This document shows positions 8,495 to 14,529 of a stretch of DNA of 22,192 nucleotides, piece by piece. The position numbers and the translations under genes were made by a program. This DNA comes from JAWLCA01 sp050485905 (lineage in GTDB: Bacteria; Pseudomonadota; Alphaproteobacteria; Rhodobacterales; Rhodobacteraceae). How positions within the stretch are numbered: the stretch's first letter is position 1; every line of letters starts with the position of its first letter. The stretch is from NCBI GenBank assembly GCA_050485905.1, contig JBJHCH010000056.1, positions 1 through 22,192 of the forward strand, given 5' to 3'. The notes below the pieces were generated by a model. It was not told where the DNA came from. It saw nothing but the letters and a program-made list of their open reading frames with translations, and did no database searches.

Positions 8495-8904
8495 TGTCGC
8501 CCGGAACGAGCAATACGCCCGCCGGGCGAGAGGTCGTTCTGCTCGTCGAGGATAACGAGGCGGTGCGGCAGGTCGCCGTCCTGCTGCTGGACCTGCTTGG
8601 CTATACGACCGTGGAGTTCGCCGCCGCCGCCCCGGCGCGCGAGTATCTCGCCGCCGATGGCGAGGCGGTGGTGCTGTTCACCGACATCCGCATGCCCGAC
8701 GGGATGAGCGGCGTCGACCTTGCGCTCGAAGCGCGGCGGCTTCGGCCCGATCTGCCGATCCTGCTGACCACCGGCAACATCTCCGATGTTCCAGCCAGCG
8801 CCCTGCGCCGCCTGCCGGGGACCGAGGTGCTGTTGAAGCCCTACGGCCGCAACCGGTTGCAGCGAATGCTGACCGCTGCGATTGCGCGCGGGGCGGCTCA
8901 GTAG
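8491..8904 (+). CDS. Single-domain (receiver-only) response regulator
   Basis: A stand-alone CheY-like receiver of 136-137 residues with no output domain. Counting from the ATG at 8494, the acidic pair lies in LLVEDNEA near residues 20-21, the phospho-acceptor is D64 in LFTDIRMPDG, the conserved Thr lies in LLTTGN, and Lys115 is in LLKPYG. The annotated frame begins with GTG at 8491, with ATG at 8494 as the likelier start because it overlaps the upstream stop as TGATG. It probably exchanges phosphate with a histidine kinase or HPt protein; the hybrid kinase 800 bp upstream is a natural partner, but this is inference. Its 3' end overlaps the convergent SDR gene by seven bases. Confidence 0.9.
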   Translation: MMSPGTSNTPAGREVVLLVEDNEAVRQVAVLLLDLLGYTTVEFAAAAPAREYLAADGEAVVLFTDIRMPDGMSGVDLALEARRLRPDLPILLTTGNISDVPASALRRLPGTEVLLKPYGRNRLQRMLTAAIARGAAQ

Positions 8905-9626
8905 GTCGCGCGCCCCCCCGACAGATCAAACACAGCCCCGGTGGAAAAGCTGCATTCCTCGGACGCCAGCCAGCAGATCATCGCTGCCGCTTCCTCGACC
9001 TGCAGGAAGCGTCCGCGCGGGATCTTCGACAGCATGAAGTCGATATGCTTCTGGCTCATCTGGTCAAAGATACGCGTGCGTGCGGCGGCCGGCGTCACGC
9101 AGTTCACCGCGATGTCGTGGCCCGCCAGTTCTTTGCCCATGGACTTGGTTAGTGCGATCACCCCGGCCTTGGACGCGGAATAGGCGCTGGCGTTCGGATT
9201 GCCCTCCTTGCCCGCGATCGAGGCGATGGCGACGACGCGCCCGTAACCCTGATCGATCATTCGCGGCGCGGCGGTGCGCAGGCAATGGAACGTCCCGGTC
9301 AGGTTGATCGCCATGATCCGGGTCCATTCGTCCACCGGATACTCCCACGTCGGCGCGTTCATCCCGGCGATCCCGGCCGAGGTGACGAGGATATCCACCC
9401 TCGGCAGCGCAGCGAACGCGGACTCGACCGAGGCCAGTTCGGTCACATCGACCCGGTGCATCACCGCGCCGCGCTCGGCCGCCTGCGCATAGGCCGCCTC
9501 TGGCCCGGGGGCGAGGTCGAAGATATGCACCGCGTGGCCCTCGTCCAGCAGGCGGGCGACGGTGGCAAGGCCGATGCCCTGCGCCCCCCCGGTGACGACG
9601 GCATGGCGTTGGATCGGGTCGGTCAT
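8898..9626 (-). CDS. Short-chain dehydrogenase/reductase, probably in sugar or sugar-acid oxidation
   Basis: A 242-residue classical SDR. The cofactor motif TGGAQGIG is at residues 12-19, with D37 at the end of strand beta-2 (HIFDLAPG), which usually favours NAD over NADP. The structural NAG motif is replaced by SAG at 83-85. The catalytic tetrad is present as N108, S136, Y149 and K153 (YSASK). The start at 9626 follows AGGAG. It sits 16 bp behind a galactose/arabinose 1-dehydrogenase-type gene on the same strand, so the two probably form an operon for oxidative sugar degradation. The KEGNPNASAYSASK segment resembles SDRs acting on 2-keto-3-deoxy sugar acids, but that is from memory and the substrate cannot be assigned. 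FabG-like activity is an alternative. Confidence 0.88.
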   Translation of the reverse strand: MTDPIQRHAVVTGGAQGIGLATVARLLDEGHAVHIFDLAPGPEAAYAQAAERGAVMHRVDVTELASVESAFAALPRVDILVTSAGIAGMNAPTWEYPVDEWTRIMAINLTGTFHCLRTAAPRMIDQGYGRVVAIASIAGKEGNPNASAYSASKAGVIALTKSMGKELAGHDIAVNCVTPAAARTRIFDQMSQKHIDFMLSKIPRGRFLQVEEAAAMICWLASEECSFSTGAVFDLSGGRATY

Positions 9627-9642
9627 GGTCTGCTCCTGGATC

Positions 9643-10554
9643 TCAGAACTCGAAGGGATCGGTGGTGACGCGGCGGCCCAGCGCAAAGGCATCAGCCACA
9701 TGGATCATCGGCGTCAGGTCAACCTCGCGACCGCCGCGCGCGACCAGTTCGGCCATCCGGGCGTAAAGCGCGGGGTATTCGCGGTCCGGCCCCTCGGCGA
9801 CGGTGCGTCCGTTGATCACCAGTCGCGCGCCACCGTCATGCAGGCGCAGTGTGTCCGCGTCGGTCTCCACCTCGATATCCCAGGTCTGCGGGCCTTCCTG
9901 CCGCCAGTCGAACACCGCGCTGACATTGTCCGAAAACGTCAGGTCGGCGGCGATGGGCGTGTCGCGGTTGGCGGGCACATGCAGCGTGGCGGCGGTCAGG
10001 TGCACCGGCCGGGGCAGGATCGCGGTCAGGATCGACAGCGCGTTGATGCCTGGATCGAACACACCCATGCCGCCGGGTTCAAAGACCCAGTCCTGACCGG
10101 GGTGCCAGCGCCGCACGTCCTCTTTCCAGATCACCCGCGCTGCGCGGATCTTGCGCCGCGCCAGCCAGGCCCGCGCCGGTGCAACGCCATGGGCCATCCG
10201 GCTGTGCCATGTGGCATAGATCACCCGGCCCCGCGCCGCGGCCAGATCGGTCAGCGCCTGCACCTCGGCCAGGGTCTGGCCGGGGGGCTTTTCCAGCATC
10301 ACATGGCGCCCCGCCTCCAGCGCCCGGCGGGCATAGGCAAAGCGCGGCTGCGGCGGCAGGCAAAGCGAGACGACGGAGATATCGGGGCGGTCGGTCAGGA
10401 AGCGGTCGAAATCGTCGAACGCCTCCACACCCTCGATCCGGCCGGACCGGCTGACCGTCGCCGCCAGTTCCCAGTCCGGGCTGGCCGCGATGGCCGGCAC
10501 ATGCTGGTCGCGGGCGATCTTGCCGATCCCCACCAGCGCGATCCGCGTGGCCAT
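9643..10554 (-). CDS. Gfo/Idh/MocA-family sugar dehydrogenase (D-galactose / L-arabinose 1-dehydrogenase type)
   Basis: A 303-residue NAD(P)-dependent sugar dehydrogenase likely to oxidise an aldose to its lactone in the cytoplasm. The N-terminal Rossmann fold starts with IALVGIGKIARDQH. The family EKP motif with catalytic Lys is at 88-90. The active-site stretch FDPGINALSIL (166-176) and the segment WKEDVRRWHPGQDW (143-156) are characteristic of galactose 1-dehydrogenases and of the Azospirillum-type L-arabinose 1-dehydrogenase. The ATG at 10554 follows GGGGGGAAG; the much longer open frame upstream is a shadow of metR. It is the first gene of a two-gene unit with the SDR. The rest of the pathway (lactonase, dehydratase, aldolase) is not in the window. 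The region upstream carries an unusual dyad. Confidence 0.87.
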   Translation of the reverse strand: MATRIALVGIGKIARDQHVPAIAASPDWELAATVSRSGRIEGVEAFDDFDRFLTDRPDISVVSLCLPPQPRFAYARRALEAGRHVMLEKPPGQTLAEVQALTDLAAARGRVIYATWHSRMAHGVAPARAWLARRKIRAARVIWKEDVRRWHPGQDWVFEPGGMGVFDPGINALSILTAILPRPVHLTAATLHVPANRDTPIAADLTFSDNVSAVFDWRQEGPQTWDIEVETDADTLRLHDGGARLVINGRTVAEGPDREYPALYARMAELVARGGREVDLTPMIHVADAFALGRRVTTDPFEF

Positions 10555-10645
10555 GACTTCCCCCCCTGCTCGCCGTCGGTATTGGTAGGGGATCACGTCG
10601 GGCGCGCCAACCGGATATTTCCGGTGCGGGGCAAGCGGATGCGCA

Positions 10646-10696
10646 CCAACGTATGCACGTGATATGCACGCGATGTGCATGTGAATCATACGTTGG
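10646..10696. promoter_or_regulatory. Compound dyad with 11-bp tandem repeats upstream of the sugar dehydrogenase gene
   Basis: CCAACGTATG (10646-10655) and CATACGTTGG (10687-10696) are a perfect 10-bp inverted repeat. Inside lies ATGCAC (10664-10669) opposite GTGCAT (10675-10680). The interior can also be read as three imperfect 11-bp tandem copies of ATGCACGTGAT. The right outer arm encodes the last residues and overlaps the stop of metR. The left arm is about 90 bp upstream of the dehydrogenase ATG. The 11-bp phasing suggests a protein operator; as RNA it would form a hairpin ending metR, but no T-tract follows. Confidence 0.55.
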
Positions 10697-11609
10697 ATTC
10701 GGCCCTTTCGCGCTGCAGCTGAACCGGGATCGTTCGCGCCAGACGCAGCACGTGTGCCATGAAGGGCTTGGTCGTATCCTCGGCCCGCGTCGCGGCGTAA
10801 AGCCTTTTGGTCAAACCCTTTTCCGTCACCGGCCGGGTCACGTAGTCGGAATGGTAGCGCACCTCTCGCACCACCCAGTCGGGCAGCACCGCCACGCCCC
10901 GGTTCGACGCCACCAGCATCAGGATCACCGCCGTCAACTCCACCTGCCGCAACCCCCGCGGCTCCACCTTCGCGGGGGTCAGAAGCTCGGTGAACACGTC
11001 CAGCCGGGCGCGGTCGACGGGATAGGTGATCAGCAGTTGGTCGCGGAAATCTTCTGCAACAACAAAGGGTTTGGCGGCCAGCGGATGCTGCGCCGAGGCG
11101 ACGAAGACGGGTTCGTAGTCGAACAGTGGCGTGAAATCGACGCCCGCCAGATCCTCGGGATCCGACGACACGACAAGGTCCACCTCCTCGCGCAGTAGTG
11201 CCGGCAGCGCCCCGAAAGCCAGCCCCGGGCGGATGTCCACATCCACATCGGGCCAGGCATGGCGGAACTTCTCCAGCACCGGGAACAGCCACTCGAAACA
11301 GGCATGGCATTCGATGGCGATATGCAGCCGCCCCGACTTGCCCGAGATCATCGCGCGGAACTCCTCCTCCAGCGCCTCGACCTCCGGCAGTACCCGCTCA
11401 GCCAGCCTCAGCAGCCGCATCCCCGCCGCCGAAAGCCGCAAGGGTTTGGAGCGCCTGACGAAAAGCTCCACCCCCGCCTGGTCCTCCAGCCCCTTCACCT
11501 GATGGGAAAGCGCCGATTGGGTCATGTTCAGCTGATCGGCGGCGCGGGCCAGCCCCCCGGCCCCATGGATCGCGCGGATCGTGCGCAGATGGCGAAACTC
11601 CAGATGCAT
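10686..11609 (-). CDS. metR: LysR-family transcriptional regulator MetR
   Basis: A 307-residue LysR-type regulator. Residues 1-60 carry the N-terminal helix-turn-helix (FRHLRTIRAI...LARAADQLNMTQSALSHQVKGLE), and residues about 90-300 the periplasmic-binding-like coinducer domain. The N-terminus MHLEFRHLRTI and the segments RRSKPLRLSAAG and ECHACFEWLFPVL are typical of MetR, which senses homocysteine and controls methionine-synthesis genes. I chose the ATG at 11609; the frame is open to 11702 but the added residues lack family character. It diverges from metF across a 92-bp intergenic region, the standard MetR target arrangement. Confidence 0.93.
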   Translation of the reverse strand: MHLEFRHLRTIRAIHGAGGLARAADQLNMTQSALSHQVKGLEDQAGVELFVRRSKPLRLSAAGMRLLRLAERVLPEVEALEEEFRAMISGKSGRLHIAIECHACFEWLFPVLEKFRHAWPDVDVDIRPGLAFGALPALLREEVDLVVSSDPEDLAGVDFTPLFDYEPVFVASAQHPLAAKPFVVAEDFRDQLLITYPVDRARLDVFTELLTPAKVEPRGLRQVELTAVILMLVASNRGVAVLPDWVVREVRYHSDYVTRPVTEKGLTKRLYAATRAEDTTKPFMAHVLRLARTIPVQLQRERAESNV

Positions 11610-11620
11610 CCCTGCATGAA

Positions 11621-11639
11621 CCTCATATTGATCTTGAGG
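11621..11639. promoter_or_regulatory. Candidate MetR/LysR operator between metR and metF
   Basis: CCTCA (11621-11625) and TGAGG (11635-11639) form an interrupted dyad with a nine-base spacer in the AT-rich part of the metR-metF intergenic region. A TGAA...TGAA pair flanks it. LysR-type regulators normally bind such interrupted dyads between divergent genes. It does not match the enterobacterial MetR consensus (TGAA-N5-TTCA) closely, so this is a candidate only. Confidence 0.35.
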
Positions 11640-11701
11640 ATTATGAATTTGTCTCACATCGCCTGCAATGCGAAAATGGTGCGTCAACAGCAGGTGCCGC
11701 A

Positions 11702-12568
11702 ATGTCGAATCCCTCCGTCTCGTTCGAGTTCTTCCCGCCCAAATCGCTCGAAGCGAGCTTCAGGCTGTGGGAGACGGTGCAGGTTCTGGCCCCGCTGAAG
11801 CCATCCTTCGTGTCGGTCACCTACGGTGCCGGCGGCACGACGCGGCAACTGACGCACGAGGCGGTGACGACCATCGGCAAGAATTACGGGTTGAACGTTG
11901 CTGCGCACCTGACCTGCGTCGATGCCACCCGGGCCGAGACGCTGGAGATCGCGGAAAGCTACGCCGCCGCGGGTGTGACCGAAATCGTGGCCCTGCGCGG
12001 CGATGCGCCCAAGGGGCAGGCGCGGTTCACACCGCATCCCGACGGTTTTGCCAGTTCTATTGACCTGATCGAGGCGCTGGCCGCCACCGGCAAGTTCACC
12101 CTGCGCGTCGGCGCCTATCCCGATCCGCACCCCGAGGCGATCGGGCCGCAGGCCGACATCGCCTTCCTGAAGCGCAAGATCGAGGCCGGCGCCCATTCCG
12201 CGATCACCCAGTTCTTCTTTGAACCTGAAACCTTCCTGCGTTTCCGCGACGCCTGTGCGGCGGCGGGCATCACCGCGCCGATCCTGCCCGGCATCCTGCC
12301 GATCGAGAACTGGGACGGTGTGCGCAAGTTTGCCGCGAACTGCGGCGCGGCGATCCCGCAGTGGCTCGATGATGCCTTTGCCACCGCCAAGCGCGACGGA
12401 CGCGAGGATCTGCTGGCGACGGCGATCTGCACCGAGCTGTGCGACACGCTGATCGGAGAGGGCGTGGATCATCTGCATTTCTACACGCTGAACCGCCCGC
12501 AACTTACCCGCGACGTCTGCTTCGCGCTGGGTATCCTGCCCGAAGTCAGCCTGGAGAAAGTCGCCTGA
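11702..12568 (+). CDS. metF: 5,10-methylenetetrahydrofolate reductase
   Basis: MetF reduces 5,10-methylenetetrahydrofolate to 5-methyltetrahydrofolate with a FAD cofactor, supplying methyl groups to methionine synthase. The 288-residue protein has the catalytic Glu9 in FEFFPPK, the folate/FAD segment TYGAGG (40-45), HLTC (69-72), ALRGD (97-101) and the QFFFEPETF segment, all in the usual order and at normal length (about 290-305). The start follows a weak CAGG at 11690-11693. Divergent metR and the shared intergenic dyad point to homocysteine-responsive activation by MetR. No SAM riboswitch is visible in the 92-bp leader. Confidence 0.97.
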   Translation: MSNPSVSFEFFPPKSLEASFRLWETVQVLAPLKPSFVSVTYGAGGTTRQLTHEAVTTIGKNYGLNVAAHLTCVDATRAETLEIAESYAAAGVTEIVALRGDAPKGQARFTPHPDGFASSIDLIEALAATGKFTLRVGAYPDPHPEAIGPQADIAFLKRKIEAGAHSAITQFFFEPETFLRFRDACAAAGITAPILPGILPIENWDGVRKFAANCGAAIPQWLDDAFATAKRDGREDLLATAICTELCDTLIGEGVDHLHFYTLNRPQLTRDVCFALGILPEVSLEKVA

Positions 12569-12596
12569 ACGGCTGACCGGCCACGCCACGCCCGCC

Positions 12597-12625
12597 TTGC
12601 GCCCGGCGGCCCGGCTCTCTATATT
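12597..12625 (+). promoter_or_regulatory. Sigma-70-type promoter of the SRP RNA gene
   Basis: TTGCGC at 12597-12602, a 17-base spacer and TATATT at 12620-12625 place a transcription start at about 12632, exactly where the SRP RNA stem begins. The fit of spacing and position is good; the -35 box matches the consensus in its first three bases. Confidence 0.6.
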
Positions 12626-12630
12626 GATGG

Positions 12631-12728
12631 ACGAGAGGTTGGCGCGGGCGAGCGCCTCGCCAACCCGGTCAGGTCCGGAAGGAAGCAGCCGTAACGAGCC
12701 CCGCTTGGGTCGTTGTCCAGCCTCTCAC
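12631..12728 (+). ncRNA. ffs: Signal recognition particle RNA (4.5S type)
   Basis: The region contains the near-invariant SRP domain IV sequence GGTCAGGTCCGGAAGGAAGC (12667-12686), with its GGAA tetraloop and asymmetric loop. The ends pair: GAGAGG (12633-12638) with CCTCTC (12721-12726). The length of about 95-98 nt matches the small bacterial SRP RNA. The RNA binds Ffh and, with FtsY, directs co-translational membrane insertion. It has its own promoter just downstream of metF and ends against the convergent phosphatase stop at 12729. No clear terminator hairpin follows, so the exact 3' end is uncertain by a few bases. Confidence 0.95.
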
Positions 12729-13223
12729 CTAATCCCGCACCTTTCCCTCCGTCGCCCATGCGAGTTGTGCATCGGTCTCGACCGCGCAGGGGCGAACTTC
12801 TCGCAGACGCAGCAACGCGGCGTCGGGCGCTTCGCCAAGTTCGACCATCAGGCGCAGGACGGCCATGCCCGACCGGCCGCAGCCGCCATGACAGTGGGCC
12901 AGCACGCCGCCCCCCCGCGCCAACGCATCCCGTGCCGCCCGCGATGCGGCAGGCCAGCGCGCGGCTGTCGCCGCCGGGGGCGCGTTGAAATCGGGGATCG
13001 GCAAATGGTGCCAGCCGATGCCAGCGCGCGCCAGATCGCCGGGCAAGGCACCCGCGCCTGCGCGGTCAAGTTCCGCCCCCTCGGTCATTGTCAGCACAAG
13101 CGACGGAGACCAGGCCAACAGCGCGGCCAGATCGCCAGCGTAGTCGCCTCCGCGCCCCGGCAGCGGGCAAATTCCCAGCCGCCCGGCCCAAATCTGCACG
13201 TCCGCAATCTTGAACTCGGCCAT
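12729..13223 (-). CDS. Protein-tyrosine-phosphatase-like (dual-specificity fold) protein
   Basis: A 164-residue protein with the CX5R active-site loop as HCHGGCGRSG: nucleophile C111 and phosphate-binding R117. Asp78 in IPDFNAP is at the right distance upstream to be the general acid. The N-terminal part has CPLPGRGGDYAGDL and LVLTMTEGAEL, recurrent in small alphaproteobacterial phosphatase-like proteins. The start at 13223 (MAEFKIADVQ) is chosen because the residues encoded upstream lack family character; an ATG at 13286 would add 21 residues. The substrate is unknown: phosphotyrosine, phosphoserine or a small phosphate ester are possible. It converges on ffs with no gap. Confidence 0.85.
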   Translation of the reverse strand: MAEFKIADVQIWAGRLGICPLPGRGGDYAGDLAALLAWSPSLVLTMTEGAELDRAGAGALPGDLARAGIGWHHLPIPDFNAPPAATAARWPAASRAARDALARGGGVLAHCHGGCGRSGMAVLRLMVELGEAPDAALLRLREVRPCAVETDAQLAWATEGKVRD

Positions 13224-13605
13224 TCGCCCCGGCGGTTCCCGCGATCGCGGGGTGGACCCGCAGCATGCGGTGCAGTGTGCCAGCAATCGTTCGGGAAGGC
13301 TAGGCTCCGCGCTTAGCAGACGAGACGGAACCGACGCGCAGGTCCGAGCGATCCTGCGCGACTCACCGCTGCAGTAAGGGTGCGCTAGCCGGCATGAAAT
13401 GGTTTACCTGCAACCGCTGATAGAAGCGACACATGGGCCTTGCCGACGTAGGTTGCAAAATACGCAACTAACTACAATCTGGCGAAAAATTGATAGACGA
13501 CGACCCTTCGCTCACGCATCGACGACCCTTCGCTCACGCATCATAAAAATCGCGTGAGGCGGCGTGGGCCGCGGCGCTTCCTTTATTTCAAGATGGAGAG
13601 GGTAG
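13224..13605. other. Non-coding 382-bp region with dyad and tandem repeats
   Basis: No supportable gene lies here. The first 150 bp look featureless. A dyad GTTGC (13452-13456) / GCAAC (13464-13468), extended by GTAG and CTAC outside, is followed by the -10-like TACAAT (13473-13478). A perfect two-copy 22-bp tandem repeat and a CTCACGC/GCGTGAG hairpin come next, immediately before the exported VWA-like gene. The region is richer in A and T than its flanks, as expected for regulatory DNA. Confidence 0.6.
13499..13542. repeat. Perfect tandem repeat, 2 x 22 bp
   Basis: Two identical adjacent 22-bp units at 13499-13520 and 13521-13542; each begins GACGACCCTTCG and ends CTCACGCATC. The second copy's CTCACGC (13533-13539) can also pair with GCGTGAG (13552-13558) across a 12-base A-rich loop. 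Twenty-two base pairs is close to two helical turns, so two copies would place bound protein on one face of the DNA. A recent slippage duplication is the simple alternative. Confidence 0.9.
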
Positions 13606-14406
13606 ATGTTCGGAAGTTACCTCAGAAAAACAGCGCTCGCGGCCTTGGCCGTGACGGCGATGCTCGGCTTCGTGGCAAAGGCCGATGCGACCACGGTGAA
13701 CGTCCAGTTGGCGATGGGCGTCGACGTGTCCGGAAGTGTCGATGCTACCGAGTATGCGCTTCAGATGGGGGGCTACGTGGCAGCCTTCAACAGCTTGGCG
13801 GTGCAGAATGCCATTGCCAATTCGCCGGACGGGGTCGCGGTGATGCTGTACCAGTGGTCGGGCAATGGACAGCAGGCGGTCAGCGTCGTCTGGACGCATC
13901 TGAAGACGGCGGCGGACTCGATCGCATTCGCGGCAGACATCCAGGCCGCGACGGCCACTCGCTTCTACAGCGGACTGACCGGGATCGCGCAGGCGATCAC
14001 CTTTGGTGCTACCGAGATCGCGAACAACGGCTTCGACAGCGCCCGGAAGGTCATCGACATCTCCGGCGATGGCACCGAGAACGTGAACTCGCTTGCCCAG
14101 TTGCAAGCTGCGCGCGATGCGGCGGTGACTGCGGGCATCAGCATCAACGGGCTGGCGATCCTGAACGACGTCGCGACGCTCGATACCTATTATGCAAACA
14201 ACGTGATCGGCGGCGACAAGTCTTTCGTTCTGTCAGTCGCTGCTTTCGAGGACTTCGCGCAGGCTGTGACTCGCAAGATCGTGTTCGAGATCACGGGCAC
14301 GGACCCGAACGCTTCGCCGATCCCGCTGCCGGCCGCCGGCTGGCTGCTGCTGACCGCGCTGGGCGGTCTCGGCCTTTACGGCCGTCGTCGGGCCCTCGCT
14401 GCCTGA
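13606..14406 (+). CDS. Exported DUF1194 (von Willebrand A-like) protein with VPLPA-CTERM sorting signal
   Basis: A 266-residue exported protein. A signal peptide spans about residues 1-28 (basic n-region, hydrophobic LAALAVTAMLGF, AKADA cleavage motif). The mature part opens with DVSGS (40-44), a metal-ion-dependent adhesion-site motif, and contains RKVIDISGDG (147-156), both typical of DUF1194 proteins. The last 29 residues are PIPLPAAGW, a hydrophobic helix and GRRRALAA: the VPLPA-CTERM tripartite signal, which exosortase-type enzymes are thought to cleave for surface anchoring or release. The ATG at 13606 follows GGAGAGGG. It is monocistronic, with upstream repeats and a strong terminator downstream. 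Its ligand and role are unknown; surface adhesion or exopolysaccharide association are plausible. Confidence 0.88.
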   Translation: MFGSYLRKTALAALAVTAMLGFVAKADATTVNVQLAMGVDVSGSVDATEYALQMGGYVAAFNSLAVQNAIANSPDGVAVMLYQWSGNGQQAVSVVWTHLKTAADSIAFAADIQAATATRFYSGLTGIAQAITFGATEIANNGFDSARKVIDISGDGTENVNSLAQLQAARDAAVTAGISINGLAILNDVATLDTYYANNVIGGDKSFVLSVAAFEDFAQAVTRKIVFEITGTDPNASPIPLPAAGWLLLTALGGLGLYGRRRALAA

Positions 14407-14428
14407 GACTACCGTTGCACGAAAATCC

Positions 14429-14458
14429 GGGCGCGGTGGCGATCCCACCGCGCCCTTT
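14429..14458 (+). terminator. Rho-independent terminator after the VPLPA-CTERM gene
   Basis: GGGCGCGGTGG (14429-14439) and CCACCGCGCCC (14445-14455) form a perfect 11-bp stem with a five-base loop, followed by TTTGCTTT. It lies 22 bp after the stop codon and separates this gene from dnaX. Confidence 0.85.
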
Positions 14459-14529
14459 GCTTTGCAGCCTTGTCCCGCGTCCGATGCGCCGGTAGGTTTT
14501 GATCCTGACGCCAGCATCGACCGGACCCC

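Noticed and set aside
11610..11701. SAM riboswitch upstream of metF
   Set aside because: The leader is only 92 bp, shared with divergent metR, and shows none of the conserved SAM-I or SAM-II cores that I could find.
12597..13316. 239-codon plus-strand frame over the SRP RNA and phosphatase
   Set aside because: It covers the highly conserved SRP RNA and is antisense to a protein with an intact CX5R active site.
13453..13478. TTGCAA ... TACAAT as promoter of the VPLPA-CTERM gene
   Set aside because: The spacer is only 14 bases, too short for a standard sigma-70 promoter; only the -10-like hexamer was mentioned.
13499..13542. CRISPR-like repeat
   Set aside because: Only two copies, directly adjacent with no spacer, and no cas genes in the window.
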